Shown here piece after piece: positions 43,306 through 51,441 of a stretch of DNA of 64,000 bases; positions within the stretch are counted from its first letter, which is position 1, and every line of letters starts with the position of its first letter. This DNA is from Lachnospiraceae bacterium NE2001. Lineage in GTDB: Bacteria > Bacillota > Clostridia > Lachnospirales > Lachnospiraceae. Location: assembly GCA_900110635.1 (NCBI GenBank), contig FOEK01000016.1:1-64000 (forward strand), in the 5' to 3' direction. Made by a program: the position numbers and the translations under genes. Below the pieces are notes generated by a model. That model was not told where the DNA came from and searched no databases. It saw only the letters and a program-made list of their open reading frames with translations.

Positions 43306-45348
43306 ATGGCAAAAAATCTAGTCATAGTTGAGTCACCTACAAAAGCTAAAACTATAAAGAAATATTTGGGTAAGAATTACGAGGTTATAGCATCAGAGGG
43401 ACATATAAGAGACCTGCCCAAGAGCAGTATGGGAATCGATATCGAAAATGATTACGAACCCCACTATATAACCATAAGGGGAAAGGGCGAGCTGCTTTCT
43501 ACACTCAAGAAGGCCGTAAAGAAGTCTGATTTTGTATATCTCGCAACTGACCCTGACCGCGAGGGAGAGGCAATATCTTATCATCTCTCTGTGGCTCTTA
43601 AGCTTGAGGACAAGAAGTTCAAGCGTATATCATTTAACGAGATAACTAAAAGTGCGGTAAGCGCTTCTATAAAGAACGCCCGCGAGATAGATATGGACCT
43701 GGTGGATGCACAGCAGGCAAGACGTGTTGTTGACCGACTGGTTGGATACGAGATCAGCCCGCTTCTTTGGGAGAAGCTGGGCAAGAAGAGTCTTTCAGCA
43801 GGCCGTGTTCAGTCAGTAGCACTGAAGATGATCTCTGACAGAGAGAAGGAAATCGATGCATTTATCCCAACAGAGTACTGGTCACTTGATGCACTGCTCA
43901 CAGTGCCTGGTCAGAAGAAGAGCGCAAGCTTTACATTTAAAGGGGATATATCAAATGCTAAAGAGGCCGATGCTCTTAAGAAGAAGCTTGAGGGAGCTGA
44001 CTTCGTTGTAACAGACATCAAGACCTCCTCAAGAACACAGAAGGCGCCAATGCCATTTACCACAAGTACCCTGCAGCAGACCGCATCAAGCAGGCTGAAC
44101 TTTTCCACATCAAAGACCATGCGAGTTGCACAGCAGCTTTACGAAGGCGTGGAGATAAAGGGCAAGGGCACTGTTGGCCTGATCACTTATCTGAGAACGG
44201 ATTCAACTAGAATATCCGACGAGGCCGATGCACTGGCCCGCGAGCATATAAGACGTGTCTTTGGACCTGAGTACGAGGCTGAGGTTACTGAGCCTGCAAA
44301 GGAAACAAAGAAGAATATTCAGGATGCACACGAGGCTATCCGTCCAACAGACGTTGAGATAACTCCTGCATCTCTGAAGGGAAATGTATCAAATGAGCAG
44401 TACAAGCTTTACAAGCTGATCTACGAGCGCTTCGTAGCAAGCCGTATGAAGCCTGCCCAGTACAGCATATTTACTGTAACAGTGACAGCAGCTGGCGAGA
44501 CGCTGAAGGCATCAACCAGCAGCATCACATTTGCAGGTTATCAGAATATATACAGCACCGAGGAGGACAAGGCCAAGGCTGGAGTCAACCTCAGCGGGAT
44601 CAAGAAGGACGACAAGCTCTCCCTCGATAAGATAGAGACCGTTCAACATTTCACAGAGCCACCTTCACACTATACAGAGTCACTTCTGGTTAGAACTATG
44701 GAGGAAAATGGTATCGGCCGTCCTTCAACCTATGCGCCTACTATTTCAACTCTCATCACCAGACGTTACGTTGTGAAGGAGCAGAAGAACCTGTACATCA
44801 CCGAGCTTGGTGAAGCAGTAAACAATGTGATGGAAAATGCGTTCCCAGAAATTGTGGATGTTGAGTTCACAGCTAATATGGAGTCCCTTCTGGATAGCAT
44901 CGGCGAGGGTGCCATTCAGTGGAAGGTTGTTGTAAGAAACTTCTATCCTGATCTGGAAAATGAAATAAATCACGCGCAGGAAAATCTGGAGAAGATCAAG
45001 ATTGCCGACGAAGTGAGCGAAGAGACCTGTGAGGAGTGCGGTGCACGTATGGTTATCAAATACGGCGCTTATGGTAAGTTCCTGGCTTGTCCGAACTTCC
45101 CTAACTGCAGATTCACCATGCCTTACTATGAGAAGATAGGTGTCAGCTGTCCAGAGTGCGGCGGCGACCTGGTGAAGAAGATAACAAGGAAGGGTCGTCC
45201 GTTCTATGGCTGTATCAATTATCCGGATTGTGAGTTCACATCCTGGAACAGACCAGCTACTCAGAAATGTCCACGCTGTGGCAAGTATATGATAATGAAG
45301 GGCAAGAAGACCGTCTGCTCCGACAAAGAGTGTGGCTACTCCGAATAA
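43306..45348 (+). CDS. topA: DNA topoisomerase I
   Basis: 680 aa type IA topoisomerase that relaxes negative supercoils. The Toprim domain has VIVESPTKAKTI and DPDREGEAIS; the nucleophile Tyr lies in TYLRTDSTRIS. The C-terminus carries three four-Cys zinc ribbons starting CEECG, CPECG and CPRCG. ATG 43306 follows TGGAGG by five bases and gives MAKNLVIVESPTKAK, the family start; the longer frame from 43216 is not used. It follows dprA, a common order in Firmicutes. Confidence 0.97.
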   Translation: MAKNLVIVESPTKAKTIKKYLGKNYEVIASEGHIRDLPKSSMGIDIENDYEPHYITIRGKGELLSTLKKAVKKSDFVYLATDPDREGEAISYHLSVALKLEDKKFKRISFNEITKSAVSASIKNAREIDMDLVDAQQARRVVDRLVGYEISPLLWEKLGKKSLSAGRVQSVALKMISDREKEIDAFIPTEYWSLDALLTVPGQKKSASFTFKGDISNAKEADALKKKLEGADFVVTDIKTSSRTQKAPMPFTTSTLQQTASSRLNFSTSKTMRVAQQLYEGVEIKGKGTVGLITYLRTDSTRISDEADALAREHIRRVFGPEYEAEVTEPAKETKKNIQDAHEAIRPTDVEITPASLKGNVSNEQYKLYKLIYERFVASRMKPAQYSIFTVTVTAAGETLKASTSSITFAGYQNIYSTEEDKAKAGVNLSGIKKDDKLSLDKIETVQHFTEPPSHYTESLLVRTMEENGIGRPSTYAPTISTLITRRYVVKEQKNLYITELGEAVNNVMENAFPEIVDVEFTANMESLLDSIGEGAIQWKVVVRNFYPDLENEINHAQENLEKIKIADEVSEETCEECGARMVIKYGAYGKFLACPNFPNCRFTMPYYEKIGVSCPECGGDLVKKITRKGRPFYGCINYPDCEFTSWNRPATQKCPRCGKYMIMKGKKTVCSDKECGYSE

Positions 45349-45387
45349 AGGCTTCCCCTTGAGATGAAGCTGACTGATGAGGTGTCC
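45349..45387. repeat. repeat family A, copy 5 (short)
   Basis: AGGCTTCCCCTTGAGATGAAGC then TGACTGATGAGGTGTCC, immediately after the topA stop. Confidence 0.75.
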
Positions 45388-45440
45388 AGTAAGCTTTCGA
45401 ATAAGAGGGATATTTGCTGTCAGATAAGCACAATAATTGC

Positions 45441-45469
45441 TTGTCATAGATTTGAATATATGATACTAT
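45441..45469 (+). promoter_or_regulatory. possible promoter upstream of a terminator
   Basis: TTGTCA (45441-45446) and TACTAT (45464-45469) with 17 bp spacing. A strong terminator begins four bases later, so this may not be functional or may start RNA inside the hairpin. Confidence 0.3.
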
Positions 45470-45472
45470 AAC

Positions 45473-45508
45473 TTGCGGAGTTGATTTACATAACTCCGCA
45501 ATTTTTTT
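45473..45508 (+). terminator. strong terminator after topA
   Basis: TTGCGGAGTT pairs perfectly with AACTCCGCAA around GATTTACAT, followed by seven T. It ends 18 bp before the next start codon. Confidence 0.85.
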
Positions 45509-45526
45509 GAAGAAGAGGTTTTAGTT

Positions 45527-46564
45527 ATGAGTGTAACAGTAATTGTATTAATTATCATTGGCGTCATCATTATCGCTGCCAGCTATGCGCTAACAACCGA
45601 CGAGATAAAGGATGCTGTCAATCCAAATGTTCAGTCCGAGCTTTCAGATGCAGACAAGAAGCATCTCGACAAGCTGGTAGATGATCATATGAAGGAGTAC
45701 AGCAAGAAGAAGGTTAAGGAAACTGTTGGCGAGACAGTAAAGAACCTGGTAAATGAGAACGCTGGTAAGATAGATGAGCGTGCAACTGAGGACACTCAGA
45801 AGCTTGAGCAGTACTACAACGAAGTGACTGCAGATATAAACTCCAACAAGACTGAGCTTGAGGACCTTCTTAAGAAGATTGGCGACAAGGAGAAGGAGTT
45901 CAAGACATCTATAAAGGTTGTTGATGAGTACAAGGAAGGTCTTGCAAAGATCAAGACTGAGCTCACATCCATCGAAGAGAGAGTAGATGCAAAGAAGGCT
46001 GAACTTGAGCAGCTTATCGAAAAAACTGATTCATCTACTGCTGCAGCAACAAAGGCAGCTGATTCTGCAATGGCAGCAGCTCAGAATGTTGCAAATGCTA
46101 CAGCGGCTTATAAGAATGTTCCAGTTTCTGCTGCAGATGCTGCTGAACCGATCGTACATAATTCAGAAGGCGATACAGAGGTCCTTCGTGGACCTGTTAT
46201 GGATATGAATCAGTTCGATGACAGTCAGAAAGAACCAAAGAAGTTTAATAAGAAGAACAAGAAGAATAAGAAAAACAAGAAGGGAGCTGAACCTGCACAG
46301 GAGGCAGCAGAGACAGCTAATGAAGAGCCAGCTGGTAACGCTGAAGCTGCTCCACAGGAAGCTGATTCAAAGAATAGTTCCAACGCAGAAACTCCTGAGC
46401 TTGACGAGATACTTCAGGCAGAAGGCATCAGCCTTACAGAGGGAGACACTGTTGGAAACATTATGGAGATGTTTAACGCAGGCTTCAGTATTATCGAGAT
46501 ATCCAAGGTACTCGGTATCGGCGTAGGCGAAGTAAAGGCCGTAATCGACAAACAGCAAGGTTAA
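45527..46564 (+). CDS. membrane-anchored coiled-coil protein with DUF6115-like C-terminus
   Basis: 345 aa. One N-terminal helix (about 2-22) anchors it. Residues 30-175 are highly charged and predicted coiled coil, followed by an Ala-rich segment, a Lys/Asn-rich patch (KKFNKKNKKNKKNKK) and an acidic Ala/Glu linker. The C-terminal 45 residues (IMEMFNAGFSIIEISKVLGIGVGEVKAVID) look like the helix-turn-helix-like end of DUF6115 proteins. AGAGG precedes the ATG. The role is unknown; a scaffold at the membrane is a guess. Confidence 0.75.
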   Translation: MSVTVIVLIIIGVIIIAASYALTTDEIKDAVNPNVQSELSDADKKHLDKLVDDHMKEYSKKKVKETVGETVKNLVNENAGKIDERATEDTQKLEQYYNEVTADINSNKTELEDLLKKIGDKEKEFKTSIKVVDEYKEGLAKIKTELTSIEERVDAKKAELEQLIEKTDSSTAAATKAADSAMAAAQNVANATAAYKNVPVSAADAAEPIVHNSEGDTEVLRGPVMDMNQFDDSQKEPKKFNKKNKKNKKNKKGAEPAQEAAETANEEPAGNAEAAPQEADSKNSSNAETPELDEILQAEGISLTEGDTVGNIMEMFNAGFSIIEISKVLGIGVGEVKAVIDKQQG

Positions 46565-46570
46565 CATAAT

Positions 46571-46603
46571 AATGTGCAATGGGGACAGACCCCACTGCAC
46601 ATT
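46571..46603. repeat. repeat family C, copy 3
   Basis: AATGTGCAATGGGG-ACAG-ACCCCACTGCACATT, a near-perfect 14-bp stem, preceded by TTAACATAAT. The flank after it (AATATATATTCGAGGAG) resembles that after copy 5, so the conserved unit may extend to the ribosome site. Confidence 0.8.
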
Positions 46604-46638
46604 CTGGTGAATATATATTCGAGGAGTTAGATTAGATT

Positions 46639-47400
46639 ATGAATAGAAAATATTTATTACGTGGAATTGGTATCGGACTGATACTTGGTGCCGGAATAAC
46701 CTATGCTGCATTTGTAACAGGACCACAGAAAGATATGCAGGGAAATGCAACTGTTGCTGAGTCAACAGAAGAAGCAGCTGTTAATGAAGATGATAATGTG
46801 AAAGAGGTTACCACCGAGGAAAAGACAACTGACGAGAAGACTACAGAGGAGAAGACCACCGAAACTACAACTGAAGCAACAGAGACAGAGGCTGAGGAGG
46901 CAACAACCGAGGAGAAGACAACCGAGGCAACAACCGAGGAGAAGACAACCGAGGCAACAACCGAGGAGAAGACAACCGAGGCAACAACCGAGGAGAAGAC
47001 AACCGAGGCAACAACTGAGGAGAAGACAACCGAGGCAACAACCGAAGAGAAGACAACTGAGGCAACAACCGAAGAGAAGACAACTGAGGCAACAACCGAG
47101 GAAAAGACAACTGAGGCTGCAAAAGAAGAAACAACTGAGACTGCAAAAGAAGAAACAACAGAAGCTGAGAAGGATACCAAGAAGTCTGGCACTGTAAAGA
47201 TCACAGTAACATCCGGTATGACATCAGAGACAGTATCACAGCTCCTTGAAGATGCAGGCCTTGTAAAGTCAGCAACAGAGTACAACACCTGGCTTATCGA
47301 GAAGGGTTATGACTCAAAGCTTCACATTGGAGATTTCGAGATCAAGTCCGGAGCGTCCAAAGAGGAAATTGCTAAGACAATTATGACACAAGGTAAATAA
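46639..47400 (+). CDS. anchored wall-spanning protein with MltG/YceG-like N-domain
   Basis: 253 aa. A signal-anchor helix (about 6-30) is followed by a Thr/Glu/Lys repeat region (about 55-180, unit EATTEEKTT) likely to cross the cell wall. The last 65 residues (KITVTSGMTSETVSQLLEDAGLV...LHIGDFEIKSGASKEEIAKTIMTQG) match the LysM-like N-terminal subdomain of MltG (YceG) endolytic transglycosylases, but the catalytic domain is absent. It may bind glycan or an MltG partner; the activity is unknown. GAGGAG lies upstream of the ATG, and a terminator ends the gene. Confidence 0.75.
   Translation: MNRKYLLRGIGIGLILGAGITYAAFVTGPQKDMQGNATVAESTEEAAVNEDDNVKEVTTEEKTTDEKTTEEKTTETTTEATETEAEEATTEEKTTEATTEEKTTEATTEEKTTEATTEEKTTEATTEEKTTEATTEEKTTEATTEEKTTEATTEEKTTEAAKEETTETAKEETTEAEKDTKKSGTVKITVTSGMTSETVSQLLEDAGLVKSATEYNTWLIEKGYDSKLHIGDFEIKSGASKEEIAKTIMTQGK
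46897..47120. repeat. 27-bp in-frame tandem repeat (Thr/Glu/Lys)
   Basis: About eight units of 27 bp (GAGGCAACAACCGAGGAGAA then GACAACC). The first four are nearly identical, later ones carry silent changes. Length is likely to vary between strains. Confidence 0.85.
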
Positions 47401-47401
47401 A

Positions 47402-47441
47402 AAAAATCGACAGATGGGACGGTTCTCATCTGTCGATTTTT
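47402..47441 (+). terminator. terminator with repeat B core as its loop
   Basis: AAAATCGACAGATG (47403-47416) pairs with CATCTGTCGATTTT (47427-47440). The loop GGACGGTTCT is the family B core (copy 4). T-run TTTTTG follows. Confidence 0.85.
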
Positions 47442-47455
47442 GTTATAAAAAGGGC

Positions 47456-47484
47456 TTGCAATAAGGATTCTTATATGCTAATAT
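47456..47484 (+). promoter_or_regulatory. rpsB-tsf promoter
   Basis: TTGCAA (47456-47461), 17 bp, extended -10 TGC-TAATAT (47476-47484). It precedes a leader of about 150 nt. Confidence 0.65.
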
Positions 47485-47489
47485 ACCCT

Positions 47490-47639
47490 TTGCGGCTCTA
47501 GGCGTAGTGCCGTAAGAATATACATGTGGATTTAAACAGTTCGGTGCCGCTGGCTCAGTAAATGTGAAAAGAAGATACATTTATGGCGGTTTACATGTTT
47601 AAAAGGAAGTCCACAGAAGAATAAACCAGGAGGTGTAAT
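47490..47639 (+). promoter_or_regulatory. long structured rpsB leader
   Basis: About 150 nt untranslated leader with CGGC (47492-47496 region) able to pair either with GCCG near 47510 or with GCCGC near 47548. Such alternatives suggest an autoregulatory leader of the kind found in ribosomal protein genes. No known motif is recognised. It ends with the AGGAGGTG ribosome site. Confidence 0.35.
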
Positions 47640-48404
47640 ATGAGCGTTATTTCAATGAAACAGTTACTCGAGGCAGGTGTTCACTTCGGTCACCAGACAA
47701 GAAGATGGAACCCTAAGATGGATGAATTCATCTACACAGAGAGAAATGGTATCCACATCATCGATCTTCAGAAGACAGTTGGTAAGATGGATGAGGCTTA
47801 CAAAGCTGTATTTGATGCAGTAGCAAACGGTGGTACAGTTCTTTTCGTAGGTACAAAGAAGCAGGCACAGGATTCAATCCAGTCAGAGGCTGAGAGATGT
47901 GGTATGTATTTCGTTAACCAGAGATGGCTTGGTGGAATGCTCACAAACTTCAAGACAATTCAGTCAAGAATTGAGACACTTAAGAAGTATAAGAAGATGG
48001 AAGAAGACGGTACATTTGACGTTCTTCCTAAGAAGGAAGTTGTTAACATCAAGAAGCAGATGGAGAAGCTCCAGAAGAACCTTGGTGGTATCGAGGGTAT
48101 GAAGAGACTTCCTGATATCATTTTCGTAGTAGATCCTCACAAGGAGAGAATCTGTGTTCAGGAGGCACATGCACTTGGCATTCCTCTTATCGGTATCGCT
48201 GATACAAACTGCGATCCAGATGATCTCGATTATGTAATCCCTGGAAATGATGACGCTATCCGTGCAGTAAAGCTTATCGTTGCTAAGCTCGCTGATGCAG
48301 TTATCGAGGCAAATGAGGGTTATACAGCTACTGAGACTGAAGAGGCTGAGGAAGTAGAAGCAGCTGAAGAGGCAGTTGAGGCAGCAGCAGAGGATGCTGA
48401 GTAA
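47640..48404 (+). CDS. rpsB: 30S ribosomal protein S2
   Basis: 254 aa. N-terminal [27 protein letters not shown] and the [26 protein letters not shown] and [12 protein letters not shown] blocks are typical. The C-terminus has an acidic Glu/Ala extension. AGGAGG lies seven bases before the ATG. tsf follows after 75 bp, the conserved rpsB-tsf pair. Confidence 0.98.
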   Translation: MSVISMKQLLEAGVHFGHQTRRWNPKMDEFIYTERNGIHIIDLQKTVGKMDEAYKAVFDAVANGGTVLFVGTKKQAQDSIQSEAERCGMYFVNQRWLGGMLTNFKTIQSRIETLKKYKKMEEDGTFDVLPKKEVVNIKKQMEKLQKNLGGIEGMKRLPDIIFVVDPHKERICVQEAHALGIPLIGIADTNCDPDDLDYVIPGNDDAIRAVKLIVAKLADAVIEANEGYTATETEEAEEVEAAEEAVEAAAEDAE

Positions 48405-48479
48405 TTACATTTTACAAAAATAAGTAATTACATCCTTTGATAAGGTGAAATGATATTAGAATAATAGGAGGATAAACAA

Positions 48480-49580
48480 ATGGCTATTACAGCAGCAGAC
48501 GTAAAGAAACTTAGAGAGATGACAGGCGCTGGTATGATGGACTGTAAGAAGGCTCTTACAGAGACAGACGGCGATTTCGATGCAGCAGTAGATTTCCTTC
48601 GTAAGAAGGGTCTTGCAACAGCTGAGAAGAAGGCTGGTAGAATCGCAGCTGAAGGTATCGTAGCAACTGTTGTTTCAGATGATGATAAGACAGCAACAAT
48701 TATTGAGGTTAACTCAGAGACAGACTTCGTAGCAAAGAACGAGAAGTTCCAGACATACGTAAATGGTCTTGCAACACAGATCAACGGTGGCGACTATGCA
48801 GATATGGCAGCATTTCTTGCATCAACATCAGCTATCGATGGTTCAGCTACAGTTGAAGATTATCACAAGTCAATGATCGCTACAATCGGTGAGAACCTTA
48901 CAATTCGTCGTTTCGAGAAGGTTACAGGCGATGTTGTAGTATCATATATCCATATGGGTGGTAAGATCGGTGTTCTTGTAAATGCAGAGTGCAATCAGCC
49001 ATCAGATGATATTAAGGAAGCAATGAAGAACATTGCTATGCAGATCGCAGCTATGAATCCTTCATATGTAAAGAGAGATGAGATCTCTGCAGATGAGCTT
49101 GCTAAGGAAAAGGATATCATTATCGACAGCTCACTTGCTGATCCAGCTTCACTTCCAAAGCCAATCCTTAATGCAGTTATTACTGAAGCTTTAGAGAACA
49201 ATAAGTGGGAAGATGCTGATAAGGCTGCTTACGAAGAGCAGAAGAACAACAAGTTCCTCTTCAACTTCCTTTCAGATGCAGCTGTTCAGGCTCTTAGAGA
49301 TATCGCTGCTTCACACAAGGCTGAGTACCTTGAGAACAAGATCTTCGCTGGTCTTGTAGAGGGACGTTTCTCAAAGCATCTTAAGGAGATCTGCCTTGTA
49401 GATCAGACATATGTAAAGGCTGAGAACAAGGAGTCAGTTGCTCAGTACGTAGCACAGGTTGCTAAGGACAACGGCGTTAACTTTGGTATCAAGAGCTTCG
49501 TTCGTTTCGAGACAGGTGAAGGTCTTGAGAAGAAGAACGAGGACTTCGCAGCTGAGGTTGCTGCTCAGATGAACGCATAA
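48480..49580 (+). CDS. tsf: elongation factor Ts, unusually long
   Basis: 366 aa, against about 280-310 for most bacteria. The N-terminal UBA-like domain (VKKLREMTGAGMMDCKKAL) and TDFVAKN motif are normal, as is the HMGGKIGVLV block. Between about 212 and 290 there is an extra segment (SSLADPASLPKPILNAVIT then EALENNKWEDADKAAYEEQ and on) before the usual EGRFSKHLKEICLVDQ. It recycles EF-Tu by nucleotide exchange. GGAGG precedes the ATG. Confidence 0.95.
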   Translation: MAITAADVKKLREMTGAGMMDCKKALTETDGDFDAAVDFLRKKGLATAEKKAGRIAAEGIVATVVSDDDKTATIIEVNSETDFVAKNEKFQTYVNGLATQINGGDYADMAAFLASTSAIDGSATVEDYHKSMIATIGENLTIRRFEKVTGDVVVSYIHMGGKIGVLVNAECNQPSDDIKEAMKNIAMQIAAMNPSYVKRDEISADELAKEKDIIIDSSLADPASLPKPILNAVITEALENNKWEDADKAAYEEQKNNKFLFNFLSDAAVQALRDIAASHKAEYLENKIFAGLVEGRFSKHLKEICLVDQTYVKAENKESVAQYVAQVAKDNGVNFGIKSFVRFETGEGLEKKNEDFAAEVAAQMNA

Positions 49581-49585
49581 GACTT

Positions 49586-49617
49586 AAAAAAGTGCTTGAT
49601 TTTCAAGCACTTTTTTG
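49586..49617 (+). terminator. tsf terminator
   Basis: AAAAAAGTGCTTGA pairs with TCAAGCACTTTTTT around a short TT-containing loop. Confidence 0.88.
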
Positions 49618-49651
49618 TTATTATTCTTTAGAACTTAATAATACTTACTAG

Positions 49652-49685
49652 AGTGGGTTCGGGTTCCGAATCCACTTTTGTTTTT
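49652..49685 (+). terminator. second hairpin terminator before rimP
   Basis: AGTGGGTTCGG pairs with CCGAATCCACT (one G-T) around GTT, followed by TTTTGTTTTTG. It stands 40 bp before rimP and only 35 bp after the tsf terminator; it could act as an attenuator for the rimP operon. Confidence 0.7.
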
Positions 49686-49686
49686 G

Positions 49687-49713
49687 AAAGACGGAGAACC
49701 GTCCCCTGTCTTT
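49687..49713. repeat. repeat family B, copy 5
   Basis: AAAGAC(G)GAGAACCGTCCCCTGTCTTT, between the hairpin and the AGGAGA site of rimP. Confidence 0.75.
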
Positions 49714-49723
49714 AGGAGAGATT

Positions 49724-50185
49724 ATGAAAAAACAGGATATTGAGAAGAGGACCGAGGAACTGGTCCAGGACATTATTGCAGCTAACAACTTCGAACTCTG
49801 GGATGTGGAGTACGTGAAGGAAGGAAGCGATTACTACCTCAGGGTTTATGCAGATAAAGAGGGTGGCATTATGATAGACGACTGTGTCACCATCAGCAGG
49901 GCTCTGGAGGCTAAGCTGGATGCCGAAGACTTTATAGAGGAGGCCTACATACTGGAGGTCAGCTCCCCTGGTCTTACCAGAAAGCTGAAGAAGGAAAAGG
50001 ACTACGAACGCAGCATCGGCAAGCTGGTTCTGGTCAAGCTCTACAAGGCCGAGAACGGTGCCAAGGAGTTTGTTGGTCGTCTTACTTACAATGATAGTGA
50101 ATCACTGAAACTCGACGTTGACGGGAATGAAGTGGTATTAAATAAGAATAATATATCAAGCGCAAGACTTGAATATGAAGAGTAA
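49724..50185 (+). CDS. rimP: ribosome maturation factor RimP
   Basis: 153 aa. ELWDVEYVKEGSDYYLRVYAD and LEVSSPGLTRKLKKEKDYERSIGK are family signatures. It assists 30S assembly. It opens the conserved rimP-nusA-ylxR-ylxQ-infB-rbfA-nrnA-truB-ribF series. AGGAGA precedes the ATG; nusA follows after 14 bp. Confidence 0.95.
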   Translation: MKKQDIEKRTEELVQDIIAANNFELWDVEYVKEGSDYYLRVYADKEGGIMIDDCVTISRALEAKLDAEDFIEEAYILEVSSPGLTRKLKKEKDYERSIGKLVLVKLYKAENGAKEFVGRLTYNDSESLKLDVDGNEVVLNKNNISSARLEYEE

Positions 50186-50199
50186 AAAGGGAGGATGAA

Positions 50200-51429
50200 A
50201 TGACAGAGATAATTGAGGCTTTAAATAAGCTGGAAAAGGAAAAGGGTATCTCAAAGGAGGTAATGATAGACGCAATCGAGAAGGCTATCATTTCAGCTTG
50301 TGAAAAGGATTTTGGAAAGGATGCCGTAAAGGCTGTTATGGACCCTGAGTCAGGCGAGATCACAGTTACAGCACCAAAGCAGGTTGTTGATGAGATAAAT
50401 GACCCTAATACCGATATTCTTATTGAGGATGCTAAGCACATTGATCCAGACTGTGAGCTGGATGATTTTGTAGAGTGCGAGATCAAGACCATCGATTTCG
50501 GTCGTATCGCTGCTCAGAAGGCTAGAGGCATCATCCTCCAGAGTCTTAAGGAAAACGAGCGTAAGGCTGTATATGATTACTTTAAGGATAAGGAAAATAC
50601 CATCATTACCGGTATTGTACAGAGAAAGGTTGGCTACAATCTCAGCATCACACTTGATGACAAGACTGAGACCATGCTCAACTCAAGAGAGATGATCCCA
50701 GGTGAGAGATACAACCCTGGAGACAGGATCAAGCTCTACATCGTATCTGTAAAGTTAAATGATAAAGGCGGCTTCCGCATCATCACATCAAGAACACACC
50801 CTAACTTTGTTAACAGACTGTTCGAGCGTGAGGTTGCAGAGATCGAGGACGGAACAGTTGAGATCATGAACATTGCCCGTGAGGCTGGTTCACGTTCAAA
50901 GCTTGCTGTATGGTCAAATGACCCTGATGTTGATGCAGTAGGTGCATGCGTAGGTCTTAACAGTATAAGAATCAATAACATTTTAGCTGATCTTGCAGAT
51001 GAGAAGATCGATATCATTGAGTGGGACGAGGATCCTGCTGTATTTATCGAGAATGCACTTCGTCCAGCACCAGTTGTATCTGTTGATGTTGACGAGGAGA
51101 CAGGCTTTGCAAGAGTTGTAGTTCCAGACGACAAGCTTTCACTTGCCATTGGTAAAGAGGGACAGAATGCCCGTCTTGCTGCTAAGCTTACAAACTTCAA
51201 GATTGATATCAAGAGTGAGAGCCAGGCAGCAGCTGAGGAAGCTGAGTACGAGGATGAATACGAAGAGTATGATGAAGATGAAATAACAGCTGTAACAGAT
51301 GAGGATGTTGCTGCTGCTATCGAGGAAACTGAAGCAGAAGCTGCAGAGGCAGCTGAGGCTGATGAGACTGCAGAGGATGCAACTTCAGATGATGAGGCTC
51401 CAGCAGAGGAGAGTTCTGACGAGGAATAA
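50200..51429 (+). CDS. nusA: transcription termination/antitermination factor NusA
   Basis: 409 aa. N-terminal RNA-polymerase-binding domain (1-125), S1 domain (about 130-200) and two KH domains (VGACVGLNSIRINNI and LAIGKEGQNARLAAKL). The last 65 residues are an acidic Ala/Glu/Asp tail without the extra AR repeats of enterobacteria. GGAGG lies six bases before the ATG. Confidence 0.97.
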   Translation: MTEIIEALNKLEKEKGISKEVMIDAIEKAIISACEKDFGKDAVKAVMDPESGEITVTAPKQVVDEINDPNTDILIEDAKHIDPDCELDDFVECEIKTIDFGRIAAQKARGIILQSLKENERKAVYDYFKDKENTIITGIVQRKVGYNLSITLDDKTETMLNSREMIPGERYNPGDRIKLYIVSVKLNDKGGFRIITSRTHPNFVNRLFEREVAEIEDGTVEIMNIAREAGSRSKLAVWSNDPDVDAVGACVGLNSIRINNILADLADEKIDIIEWDEDPAVFIENALRPAPVVSVDVDEETGFARVVVPDDKLSLAIGKEGQNARLAAKLTNFKIDIKSESQAAAEEAEYEDEYEEYDEDEITAVTDEDVAAAIEETEAEAAEAAEADETAEDATSDDEAPAEESSDEE

Positions 51430-51441
51430 TAAGGAGACAGC

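Noticed and set aside
46701-47288. Minus-strand open frame of 195 codons over the Thr/Glu/Lys repeats
   Set aside because: A pure antisense reading of the 27-bp repeat (VVASVVFSS units).
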